From: Streptomyces sp. LX-29
Lineage (GTDB): Bacteria > Actinomycetota > Actinomycetes > Streptomycetales > Streptomycetaceae
DNA length: 64,000 nucleotides
Direction of reading: 5' to 3'
NCBI RefSeq assembly: GCF_029541745.1
Contig: NZ_CP089746.1
Location: forward strand, 6,953,559-7,017,558
Positions 8,318 to 16,975 of this stretch are shown here, in pieces (position 1 is the first letter of the stretch; every line of letters starts with the position of its first letter). The translations under genes were made by a program, and so were the position numbers. Under the pieces are notes generated by a model, which was given only the letters and a program-made list of their open reading frames with translations, had not been told where the DNA came from and ran no database searches.

Positions 8318-10372
8318 CTACCCGCGGAGTCGGTCCCCTCGATCGACGTTAGCGGCAGCCGCCGGGCCGGGTACGTGGGCGTACTGGTCGGCCTGGAGCT
8401 TGTACGCGGCGGCGTAGCGGGAGCCCGGGCGGGTGAGCAGCTCGGCGTGGGTGCCGTGCTCGACCAGGCGGCCGTGGTCGAGGACGTAGATGGTGTCGGC
8501 GTGGCGACAGGAGGCCATGCGGTGGCTGATCAGAATGATGGTGGCGCCCTGGTCGGCGAGCCGGCGGATGCGTTCGAAGGCGGCGATCTCGGAGCGGGCG
8601 TCCAGCGCCGCGGTGGGCTCGTCGGCGATGACGATCGGGGCGGCGCGGAACGTGGCGCGGGCGAGCGCCATGCGCTGCCACTGCCCGCCGGAGAGCCCCA
8701 CCCCCTGGTGGTAGTTGCGGTCCAGCAGGGTGTTGAGCCCCTGCGGGAGCTCGGCGATGACCGCGTCGGCCTCGGCGTAGGCGGCGGCCCGATGGATGTC
8801 GGACGGCGAGTAGGGGTCGGAGGGGCGGCCCAGGTGGATGTTCTTGCCGGCGGTGAAGGGCCACTCCATGAACGACTGGTCGATGAGGGCGACGTGTTGG
8901 AAGAGGCTGGCCCGGTCCAGCTCCCGGATGTCCGTCCCGTCCACCAGGATGTGTCCGCGGTCGGGCAGGTACAGCCCGGCGAGCAGTCGGGCGGTGGTGG
9001 ACTTGCCGCAGCCGTTGTCGCCCACCAGCGCGACGATCTGGCCCTGACGGACCGTGAAGGACACGTCGTCGACGGCCGGGGTGGGGCGGTCGGGGTAGGT
9101 GAAGGTCACATGGTCGAAGCGGATCTCCTGCGGAGCCCGCTTGAGGACGTGGCCGTCGGTCGACATGGCCCGGTCGGCGGCGTTGCTGACGGCCTTCTCC
9201 AGGTCCAGATAGAACAGCGACTGCTCGTAGAGGTGGTTGACCTGGCGGACCAGCTGGCCGAGCTGGGAGGTGCTGTTGCGGATCGCGATCACGGCCGTCC
9301 CCGCCACCGCCAGCGGGATCACGCCCCCTTGGAGCAGCAGCCCCAGCAGCCCGTAGGTGGCGGCCGTGGCGAGCCCCGAGACCGCGCTGGACGCCAGGTC
9401 GGTGGCGGCCTCCGCACGCGCCAGCCGGGCCTGCTCCGTCTCGTGCTCCTGCGACATCCGCTCGAAGTGACCCAGCAGGTGCGGACCGGCGCCGTGCACC
9501 CGGACCTCGGCCGCGGCCTCCTGACCGGTGAGCAGCTGGGACAGCTGGTGCCGCTTGCGCAGATGCTCCAGCCAGACCTGGATGGACTGGTACATGCGTC
9601 GGGCGCTGCGGATGGTGCCGTAGCCCTTGGGCAACGCGATCAGCAGCAGCATGGGTAACAGCGCCGGGTGCAGCACCGCGAGCACCCCGGCGGCCGCGGC
9701 CAGGGAGACCAGGGCGTTGAGCACGCCCACGCTGTGGCTGATCATGCGGCGGGCCGAGTCCGTGCCGTAGCGGGCGGAGTCCAGCAGCCGCCGGAACTCG
9801 GCGCGCTCCAGGTCGGCCAGCTCCACATGGATCACCGGCCGCAGCAGCCGCACATTGGCCGCCCGCTCCACCTTGGGCTCCAGCCGCCCGGTGGCGGCGG
9901 TGGACACCCCGCGCAACACGGCGATCAGCGCGCTGGCACACGCCACCCACAGCAGGGACGGCAGCGCGGCCCGCACCCGCTCGGGGGTGGGCCCGGCGGC
10001 GAACAGCTCGACGAGCACCCGGTTGGTGGCCAGCAGCCCGAAGGCCGTCCCCAGCCCCTGCCCCAGCTCCGCCCCGGCGACCAGCAGCAGCGCGGTGCGG
10101 TCCGTCGCCCAGGCCAGCCGCACCGACTGCGCCACCAGGTGCGGGATACGCCGGGCCATGCCCCGGAAGGAGATGTTCAACCGCGCCATCTCATGCCGTG
10201 CGTATCCGGTGTCCAGCTCCCGGTGGCCCCCGAAGAGCTCGCGCTCCACGGCCGAGTCGGGCCCCTTCGGCTTTCTGCCGGAAGCGCGCCGGACCGGTCC
10301 GGCGTGCCGGCCGGCCGACGGGAAACGGTGCCACATGTTGCGCCTCCGATGCCTGGGTCTGTCCTGCGACAC
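8318..10372 (-). CDS. ABC transporter, fused permease and ATPase (exporter type)
   Basis: 684 aa half-transporter. After a basic ~70-residue N-terminal extension (start uncertain; an ATG at about 10336 is possible) comes a membrane domain of about 6 segments (about 90-380). It is followed by an ATPase with Walker A GDNGCGKST (about 450), signature GVGLSGGQWQRMALARA (about 560), Walker B PIVIADEPTAALD and switch His in IILISHR. The sequence resembles bacterial peptide/lipid exporters that work as homodimers. It is the first gene of a two-gene operon with the TIR-like gene and diverges from the ACP/KAS pair at 10667. The substrate cannot be told from sequence. Confidence 0.85.
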   Translation of the reverse strand: MSQDRPRHRRRNMWHRFPSAGRHAGPVRRASGRKPKGPDSAVERELFGGHRELDTGYARHEMARLNISFRGMARRIPHLVAQSVRLAWATDRTALLLVAGAELGQGLGTAFGLLATNRVLVELFAAGPTPERVRAALPSLLWVACASALIAVLRGVSTAATGRLEPKVERAANVRLLRPVIHVELADLERAEFRRLLDSARYGTDSARRMISHSVGVLNALVSLAAAAGVLAVLHPALLPMLLLIALPKGYGTIRSARRMYQSIQVWLEHLRKRHQLSQLLTGQEAAAEVRVHGAGPHLLGHFERMSQEHETEQARLARAEAATDLASSAVSGLATAATYGLLGLLLQGGVIPLAVAGTAVIAIRNSTSQLGQLVRQVNHLYEQSLFYLDLEKAVSNAADRAMSTDGHVLKRAPQEIRFDHVTFTYPDRPTPAVDDVSFTVRQGQIVALVGDNGCGKSTTARLLAGLYLPDRGHILVDGTDIRELDRASLFQHVALIDQSFMEWPFTAGKNIHLGRPSDPYSPSDIHRAAAYAEADAVIAELPQGLNTLLDRNYHQGVGLSGGQWQRMALARATFRAAPIVIADEPTAALDARSEIAAFERIRRLADQGATIILISHRMASCRHADTIYVLDHGRLVEHGTHAELLTRPGSRYAAAYKLQADQYAHVPGPAAAANVDRGDRLRG

Positions 10373-10666
10373 GGCGATGTGCTCCGCTTAAGGGAGTTAG
10401 CCCAGTGCTGATCCCCCCGACAGGGCGCGGAGAGGAGCGAAAGGGGCATCGAGGGTGGAGAGCGGTCGATTCCTCCCCATTCGGCGGTCCGGCTCATCCG
10501 GACGCCGGGCGTGCGGCGTGCCATCCGGGTGATGGTCGCGGACGCTTGCTCCGTACGGACGATGACGGTCCGTGCGGTGCCGTGACGCGGGCGGCCCGGT
10601 CGGAATACTGGCTCGCGTTCACGCACGGTCCGCGGTCGTCACCCGCCCTCCAGTAAAGGACCTCGT

Positions 10667-10945
10667 ATGCCCACCACCTTCGACTCCGTCGTCGCCGTGC
10701 TCCAGGACACCTTCTACGTCGACACCGGCCAGGCCGGGCCCGACACCACCTTCGAGGACCTGGACCTGGACTCGCTCGCCCTGGTCGAACTGGCCCTGGT
10801 GGTCGAGGAGCGGCTGGGCGTCCAACTGGACGGCTTCACCACGCAGTCCACCCTGGGCGAGGCGACCACCGCCATCGACGCCGCCCTCGAGGCGGCCGAG
10901 GGCGCGCGACCCGAGCGCCTCGCGACACCGACGGCCGGCTCTTGA
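10667..10945 (+). CDS. free-standing acyl carrier protein
   Basis: 92 aa. The phosphopantetheine attachment motif is DLDLDSLALVEL with Ser36, preceded by the acidic helix FEDLDLDS. Length and layout are those of a discrete ACP, with an extra Ala-rich tail after residue 78. The last codons overlap the TTG start of the ketosynthase (TTGA), so both are made together. The pair lies alone, with no ketoreductase, thioesterase or chain-length factor nearby, so whether it serves a modified fatty-acid or polyketide step is unknown. Confidence 0.85.
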   Translation: MPTTFDSVVAVLQDTFYVDTGQAGPDTTFEDLDLDSLALVELALVVEERLGVQLDGFTTQSTLGEATTAIDAALEAAEGARPERLATPTAGS

Positions 10946-12168
10946 GCGGCCCTGCAGGCATCGCCGTCACCGGGCTCGGCCTGGTCACCCCCGGCGGCAT
11001 CGGCACCGCGGCCACCTGGGACACCCTGCTGACCGGCCGGTCCACCGCCCGCCGCGATCCACTGCTCTCCGGGCTGCCCGTCGACATCTCCTGCCGCGTC
11101 GCCGACTTCGACCCGCTGCGACAGCTCGACCCCCGACTGGGCCGACGGCTGGACCGGTTCACCGCCATGGCGCTGGTCGCCGCCCGCGAGGCCGTCGCCG
11201 ACGCGGACCTGGACCCCGCCTCCTGGCCCGCGAGCCGGGTGGCCGTGGTCATCGGCGTGGGGACGGCCAGCATGGAGCAGTACGAGGCGGAGTTCCACAA
11301 GCTCGCCGCCGGACTCCCCACCAAGATCTCCCCGATCGCCATCTCCCGCAGCGTCCCCAACATGGCCGCCGGCGAGGTGGGCATGGACCTCGACGCCCGC
11401 GGCCCCAACCTCGCCGTCTCCACCGCCTGCGCCTCCGGCGCCACCGCGCTGGGCGTCGCCCGCGACCTGCTGCGCACCGGCTCCTGCGACATCGTCGTCG
11501 CCGGCGGCAGCGAGTCGGGGTGCACCCGGGTCCCGGCGGCCTGCTTCCACCAGATGCAGGCGCTGTCCCGGCGCGTGGACGACCCCCAAGGCGCCTCCCG
11601 CCCCTTCGACGCCGACCGCGACGGCTTCGTCCTCGCCGAGGGCGCCGGGATGCTGGTCCTGGAGCGGCTCGCGGACGCGGCCGCCCGACGGGCCCCCGTC
11701 CGCGCCCGGCTGACCGGCTACGGCGCCTCCTGCGACGCCTTCCACTTCGCCGCCCCGCACCCCGACGGCGACGGCGCGGTCGCCGCCCTGCGCACCGCCC
11801 TCGCCGACGCCGGCTGGCACCCCTCCGACGTCGACCACGTCAACGCGCACGGCACCGGGACCCGGCTCAACGACTCGGCGGAGGCCCGCGCCCTGCACCG
11901 CGTCTTCGACCGCCCGCCGCCCGTCACCGCGCTGAAGGGCGCCCTCGGCCACTCCCTCGGCGCCACCGGGGCCATCGAGGCGGCCTGCACTGTCCTCACC
12001 CTCCAGCACCAGCTCATCCCGCCCACGGCCAACCTCGACCGGGTGGATCCCGACCTCGATCTCGACGTCGTCGCCAAGGCACCCCGCCCCGCCCGGCTGA
12101 AGACCGCGATCAGCGAGTCCTTCGGCTTCGGCGGCCAGAACGCGGTGCTGGCCTTCGCCGTTCCATAG
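10942..12168 (+). CDS. beta-ketoacyl-ACP synthase II-like ketosynthase
   Basis: 408 aa, TTG start overlapping the ACP stop. Complete condensing-enzyme triad: Cys163 in STACASG, His303 in NAHGTGTRLN, His337 in GHSLGATG, with Lys332 (ALKGALGH). The N-terminus GIAVTGLGLVTPGG is FabF-like. It catalyses decarboxylative Claisen condensation of an acyl thioester with malonyl-ACP, presumably carried on the coupled ACP. It differs from a type II PKS alpha subunit in having no adjacent chain-length factor. It could provide a special fatty acyl starter or act in a lipid pathway; nothing nearby decides this. Confidence 0.85.
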   Translation: MSGPAGIAVTGLGLVTPGGIGTAATWDTLLTGRSTARRDPLLSGLPVDISCRVADFDPLRQLDPRLGRRLDRFTAMALVAAREAVADADLDPASWPASRVAVVIGVGTASMEQYEAEFHKLAAGLPTKISPIAISRSVPNMAAGEVGMDLDARGPNLAVSTACASGATALGVARDLLRTGSCDIVVAGGSESGCTRVPAACFHQMQALSRRVDDPQGASRPFDADRDGFVLAEGAGMLVLERLADAAARRAPVRARLTGYGASCDAFHFAAPHPDGDGAVAALRTALADAGWHPSDVDHVNAHGTGTRLNDSAEARALHRVFDRPPPVTALKGALGHSLGATGAIEAACTVLTLQHQLIPPTANLDRVDPDLDLDVVAKAPRPARLKTAISESFGFGGQNAVLAFAVP

Positions 12169-12273
12169 CCCCGGCCGGGAGCGGCCCCGGCGCGGTGCGC
12201 CACCGTCGGTCGACGCCGAGGACGACGCGGGTGGTTCACTGGGGCGAGGTACCGAACGTCGGGGAGCGAGGAC

Positions 12274-12804
12274 ATGGGGCGTGTGACACGGGTGTTCACC
12301 CGGCCGGTGGTGGTGGGCGTGACGCTCGTCGGGCTGCTGCTCGTGGGCCTGGGACTCTACTGGTTCCAGCCCTGGAAGCTGTGGGTCGACGACACGGTCA
12401 ACGAGGATCTCCCCACCGCGACCGCCTCCGGGGCCGGCAAGCCGGAGCAACCGGAGACGCTGGCCACCGGCGAGTTCATCAGCCATGAACACTCCACGAG
12501 CGGCGGCGTCCGCATCCTGCGGCTGGCCGACGGCACCCTGGTGCTCCGCCTGGACGACCTGGACACCAGCAACGGCCCCGCCCTGCGGGTCTGGCTCACC
12601 GACGCCCCCGTCAAGCCGGGCGAGGACGGCTGGCACGTCTTCGACGACGGCCGCCACATCAACGCGGGCGAACTCAAGGGGAACAAGGGCAGCCAGAACT
12701 ACACCCTGCCGGCGGGCACCGACCTGAACCGCTACACCAGCGTGTCCATCTGGTGCGACCGCTTCGACGTCTCCTTCGGCGCGGCCGAGCTCAAGCGGGC
12801 CTGA
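12274..12804 (+). CDS. membrane-anchored DM13 domain protein
   Basis: 176 aa. An N-terminal transmembrane helix (about 11-30, VVVGVTLVGLLLVGLGLYWF) is followed by a linker and an extracellular DM13 domain (about 62-175). The domain shows ATGEFISHEHSTSGGVRILRL, a central LRLDDLDTSNGPALRVWLTD and the typical single Cys in SIWCDRFDVSFGAAEL. DM13 domains are thought to bind redox cofactors or act in electron transfer at the cell surface. It converges with the large conflict-system gene, with 15 bp between stops. No operon partner. Confidence 0.8.
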   Translation: MGRVTRVFTRPVVVGVTLVGLLLVGLGLYWFQPWKLWVDDTVNEDLPTATASGAGKPEQPETLATGEFISHEHSTSGGVRILRLADGTLVLRLDDLDTSNGPALRVWLTDAPVKPGEDGWHVFDDGRHINAGELKGNKGSQNYTLPAGTDLNRYTSVSIWCDRFDVSFGAAELKRA

Positions 12805-12819
12805 GCCGGGCGGTCGCGG

Positions 12820-15800
12820 TCAGGGGCGGGGTGGCTCGGGCGGGCGGTCGTCCTCCTGGTCGGTCGAGGCGCCGTCCTCCGCGGCGGGGGCCGCTTCGAG
12901 CCGGCCCGTGATCCGTTGGATCAGCTCTGCCCGCTGAGCCTCGTCGAGGGTGCTCGCCAGCTCCCCTGACACGGTGACCGCGGTGCCGTCGGGCCGGGTG
13001 ATGGTGACGGACGGCTGCCTGGTCCGCCTGGTCTGCAACCAGGTGAGCACCGCGCCGGCGAGCACCGGCAGGGCGGCCGGCGGCGCCAGGGCGGCCAACA
13101 GCCCGCCGGCCGCGAGGCCCATCTCCGCCATCGGAGCCGCCTCCACGGCCCGGCGCAGCCGACCGCGGAGCGTGGGCTCCGCGTCCAGCCAGCGGTGCAG
13201 GTCGTCGGCCGAGCGCTCGGCGTCGGCGGGGCGGTCATCGCTCACGGAGACGAGGGTGGGCGCGGCCGGTTCGGTGGGGAGCTCGCAGCCCGCGTGGAAG
13301 GTGCTGTGGCTGAGATCGGCGATGCCCTCGAACACGGCGTGGCGGAAGCTCACCGGGCCGTGAAAGGTGGTGTGGGTCAGCGTGGTGTCGTCCTGGAACA
13401 CCGCACGCCGAAAGCGTGTCCTTCCGTGCACGGTCATGAAGCCGAAGGCCGCGACCTTCAGGAAGGCGGCGTCGTCGAAGTACGTGTCGCCGTGGAACGT
13501 GGTGTGACGCAGGCTCACGGGCCCGGCGAAGACGGTGTCCTGGAACCCGGTCGCCCCGTGGAAGGTGGCGCGGTCGAACTCGGCCGTGGCACCGAATGTC
13601 GCGCGGGAGAACATGGTGGGGCCGTGGAATGTCGCATCGCGGAATCGGGCCCCGCCACTGAAGTCCGCCAGCGTGAAGTCGATCCCCTCGTGGAAGGTCG
13701 CACGGTCGAAGAGCACGACGTCCGTGAAACGGACACCACGGAACGGAGCCCCTTCCATGAACAGGGCCTCGGTGAACTCCGCCCTGCCGAAGCGGGCCCG
13801 GCGCAGGCGCCCGTCCCACAGCGCGGCGAGGAGCTCGTTCAGCACCTCGGCCGTGAACGGCGTGCCCGAGGCGTCGACGTCGTCGCCCGGATGGAGTCCG
13901 GACAGATACGCCGAGCGCTCGGCCCCGGTCAGGTGCACCAGGCAGCGCTGATGGCCGGGCACCCGGATGCCGCGGCAGCCCGCCGGATCCTCGGGGGAGG
14001 CGTCGAAGCCGCAGTGGGGCCAGCCGGGGGCGTCGGCGGGCGAGGTCAGGGCGCGCCCGAGCGCAGCGATGTCGCCCAGGAACGAGTAGGCGCCGGCGGC
14101 CCCTCGCGACCGGTCGTCGTCTCCTTCGACGACCGGATGGAAGTCCCCGGACGGGTCCGGGCCGAGCGCCGCCTGGATCGCCTCGCGTACCGCCGGGGAG
14201 ACCACGAGGACGGAGGTGGCGGAGAGAGAAGAGGGGAGGGGGAGTTTCGCTCGCACTTCGCTGAGTACGGAGGCATGGCCGACCATCCTGACCGCGGCGG
14301 CGACCGCGGGCCCGGTCAGACCGTCCGGCGCCTCGGCGACCGGCCCGGAGGAGATCGCGAGAGCCAGCGTCAGCCGCCGCTCGCCGCCCGTCCACACGGT
14401 CCGCCTGGCCAGTCCCTCACCCAGCGCGGTCAGGATCACGCCGGTGTGCCTCAGGGAGTCGGTTCCACTGAGGCCCACCACGAGGTCGGCAGTGTCGTCC
14501 GCAGTGCGGCGCGGTGTGGTGACCACCCCGTCGACGCCCGCCTCCTCCATGGTGTCCAGGAGGAGCCTTCGCAACCATCGCTCGCCGTTGGACCCGTCAA
14601 GTACCGAGAGATGGACTCCGGAGCCCGGGCCGCCGAGGAGACTGAGCTGCAGGGCGATGCAGAGCGAGTCGCCCTCCGTCGGCACCGGCACCCTTTCCCG
14701 TTCCGGCCGCGCACCCGACGTGTCGTCCAGGCACACGAGAAAGCTCTCCTCGCTCAGGAGCGGGCCGATGGGCTGGACCCTCCAGCGCTGCGGCCAGGTC
14801 GCCTCACCGACGAGGCAGCCCATCAGGACGTCGCCGTGGAACACCGGGGCCCCGCGCAGCTCCGACCAGTCGACGGTGGGTCCCGGTGGGCCGGACGGCT
14901 CGAAGTACAGCCGCCCGCCAGTGGAGATCAGGGTGCCTTCCGCCGTGGCCGGGTCGCCGACCTCGGTGGTGCAGGGCACCTGACAGTCCCTCACTCGTGA
15001 GCCTTCGGCGACATCCCCCCAACGCAGTGGCGGCGCCGACCGAGCCCATGCCACCGGATCGACCAGGTCGGTCTCGGCGCGCACCAGGGCCGCCCCGAAG
15101 CCGCCGCCGAACCGCCCCCACACCGTATGGCAGGCGACCCAGCGGCTGCCGTCCCAGACGACGGAGGGCCCGTCGCCTTCCCGGCGGTTGGGGATCGAGG
15201 GCGTCAGGAACGTCCGCGGGGTCAGCAGGACGCCGGTCGTCGGCAGGCGGTCGACGCCGCGCGTCAGCCAGCTGACGATCCGCCAACCACGGTGCTCCCA
15301 CGCGGTCCCCGCTCTCGACTCATCGAGGTCCACTGTCCCCGGCTTGGCCGCGAACGGCAGCCGCCCCGCCGCGACCGTCCTGGCCCCGTCCCCCGACGGC
15401 TGTGCCGGGTCGACGCGGGTGGCCCCGAACTCCGCCGTCGTACGCGGTTGACGGCTGAGGTAGCGCCAGACCGATTCCGGCACCAGCTCCCGTACGGTGC
15501 TGATCTGGTGGCGTAGCTGGGAGCCGAGCAGCGCCTCGCGCACGCCCGGCAGGAACGCGAACTCCATGCGCTCCGGATCGGTTCCGCCGGTGTGGTCGTC
15601 CCAGGGCCGGAGCAGGCCGCTCAGGGCGACCTCGGCGAGGTGGCCGTGGTCGGAGTCGGGCAGCATGGCGCGCCGGACGAGGGTCATGACGGGGAGGGTC
15701 AGGGGCACGGCGGAGAGGTAGCCGGCGAGGTGCTGGGCGGTGACGGACGAGGTCTCCCGGAAGCGTTCGAGGGCCGGGCCGGCGGGCAGGGCCTCGGGGT

Positions 15801-16899
15801 CGGCGGCGGGTGACGACGACTGTTCCACCGCGGTGTCGAGGAGCAGGCAGGCCATCCGCTGCCAGCGGCTGTCGCCCGCGACCAGGTCGGCCAGGCGGGT
15901 GAGCGCCGCCGGGGACGGGTCCACCACCGGGACGGGCAGCCAGGCGGCCGCGGGGTCCGGGCGGCGGCGGGCGCGCGCCCTGGGGCTGGTCGGCGCCTGC
16001 TGCCAGGAGGCGTTGGCGGCGGCGGGCCGGGAGGCGCGGAGCAGCCGGGGGGAGGGGCGGGCGGCGCCGCGGGACCAGAGCCGTTCGGGCAGGACGTTCA
16101 GCACGGCCACCGGGTTGTGGCAGGACCAGTGGCGCAGCGCCTCATGGAGTGGGCCGCCGGCCCAGCCGCCGCCGACCGTGTCGGTGACGACCAGGATCAG
16201 TCGGTGCCCGGACGGGTCGGCGATCTCCTGGGGGCGCCGCGGGGCGGCGCCCCGGCGGTGGGTCACCGCGGGGAGGCCGTCGGCCCCGGTGCCGTCGAGG
16301 TACCAGAGCCGCACATCGCGGAAGACCCCGGTCTGGGTGATGACCCGGCGCAGCTCGGCCACCAGGTCCTGCCAGAGCAGCATCGAGTGGTGGGTGTCGA
16401 CCACCAGCGCCAGGTCGAGCCAGCGGCTCCGCGCGGGCCGCAGCACGGGCGTCGGCAGCAGTAGTTCGACGCTGCGGGCGACGGTGAGCTCCTCGTCGAG
16501 CTCGCGCTCGGCGTCGGGGCCGCCGCGCGCACGGCGGCCCACCGGCCGCAGCGAGCGCATGACGGCCAGCGGGTCCCGCAGGGTCGGCGGGCGGGGAACC
16601 CGCACCGGGTCACCACGGCCGGCACCGGCTTCGTCCTCGGCCGGGCCCGGGTCCGGGTCCGAGGCCGGGAACAGCCTGGCCCGGGTCCCCGCGGCGGCCG
16701 CCGTCGCGGTCGACGGTCGTCGTGGCGGCGGGGGTGCGGCGGGGCCCGCGGCCGGGGGCGGGGCCTCCGGCTCCGGGGAGCCGGCCGCGGGGCCGACCCT
16801 GCCGGCCAGCCAGAGGATGTCGGCCAGCTCCTCAGGACCGGCGTCCGCCCCGGCCTCGTTGACGGCTCTGAGCAGCGCCTCGATCACGCGCGCCGCCAC
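12820..16899 (-). CDS. giant vWA-type conflict-system protein with pseudo-protease, pseudo-cyclase and pentapeptide repeats
   Basis: 1359 aa, GTG start tentative. In order: a short helical N-terminus and Pro/Ala-rich linker; an SAV_2336/vWA-like region (about 160-480, LDLALVVDTHHSMLLWQD); a trypsin-fold region (about 530-720) in which the His site reads VLLTPRTFLTP and the Ser site LRGAPVF, so both catalytic residues are missing; a class III cyclase-like fold (about 735-930, ALAISSGPVAEAPDGLTGPAV) without visible metal Asp; a Cys-containing module (CGFDASPEDPAGCRGIRVPGHQRCLVHL begins about 975; 28 residues, motif only: C..CRG...C); pentapeptide repeats xxFDRATFHG-like (about 1045-1200); and a hydrophobic helix plus small beta domain (SVTITRPDGTAVTVSG). 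It is the last gene of the vWA-MoxR-VMAP set. Probably a sensor/effector scaffold. Confidence 0.75.
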   Translation of the reverse strand: MAARVIEALLRAVNEAGADAGPEELADILWLAGRVGPAAGSPEPEAPPPAAGPAAPPPPRRPSTATAAAAGTRARLFPASDPDPGPAEDEAGAGRGDPVRVPRPPTLRDPLAVMRSLRPVGRRARGGPDAERELDEELTVARSVELLLPTPVLRPARSRWLDLALVVDTHHSMLLWQDLVAELRRVITQTGVFRDVRLWYLDGTGADGLPAVTHRRGAAPRRPQEIADPSGHRLILVVTDTVGGGWAGGPLHEALRHWSCHNPVAVLNVLPERLWSRGAARPSPRLLRASRPAAANASWQQAPTSPRARARRRPDPAAAWLPVPVVDPSPAALTRLADLVAGDSRWQRMACLLLDTAVEQSSSPAADPEALPAGPALERFRETSSVTAQHLAGYLSAVPLTLPVMTLVRRAMLPDSDHGHLAEVALSGLLRPWDDHTGGTDPERMEFAFLPGVREALLGSQLRHQISTVRELVPESVWRYLSRQPRTTAEFGATRVDPAQPSGDGARTVAAGRLPFAAKPGTVDLDESRAGTAWEHRGWRIVSWLTRGVDRLPTTGVLLTPRTFLTPSIPNRREGDGPSVVWDGSRWVACHTVWGRFGGGFGAALVRAETDLVDPVAWARSAPPLRWGDVAEGSRVRDCQVPCTTEVGDPATAEGTLISTGGRLYFEPSGPPGPTVDWSELRGAPVFHGDVLMGCLVGEATWPQRWRVQPIGPLLSEESFLVCLDDTSGARPERERVPVPTEGDSLCIALQLSLLGGPGSGVHLSVLDGSNGERWLRRLLLDTMEEAGVDGVVTTPRRTADDTADLVVGLSGTDSLRHTGVILTALGEGLARRTVWTGGERRLTLALAISSGPVAEAPDGLTGPAVAAAVRMVGHASVLSEVRAKLPLPSSLSATSVLVVSPAVREAIQAALGPDPSGDFHPVVEGDDDRSRGAAGAYSFLGDIAALGRALTSPADAPGWPHCGFDASPEDPAGCRGIRVPGHQRCLVHLTGAERSAYLSGLHPGDDVDASGTPFTAEVLNELLAALWDGRLRRARFGRAEFTEALFMEGAPFRGVRFTDVVLFDRATFHEGIDFTLADFSGGARFRDATFHGPTMFSRATFGATAEFDRATFHGATGFQDTVFAGPVSLRHTTFHGDTYFDDAAFLKVAAFGFMTVHGRTRFRRAVFQDDTTLTHTTFHGPVSFRHAVFEGIADLSHSTFHAGCELPTEPAAPTLVSVSDDRPADAERSADDLHRWLDAEPTLRGRLRRAVEAAPMAEMGLAAGGLLAALAPPAALPVLAGAVLTWLQTRRTRQPSVTITRPDGTAVTVSGELASTLDEAQRAELIQRITGRLEAAPAAEDGASTDQEDDRPPEPPRP

Positions 16900-16975
16900 G
16901 CCTTCACGCCGCCCACGGGATCGTCAGCGACCCGCGGCCTCGCGACGACCCACGGCCCCATGTCGGCCCACGCCC

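Noticed and set aside
10667..12168. ACP and KAS II as part of a type II aromatic PKS
   Set aside because: No chain-length factor, ketoreductase, cyclase or aromatase gene is nearby.
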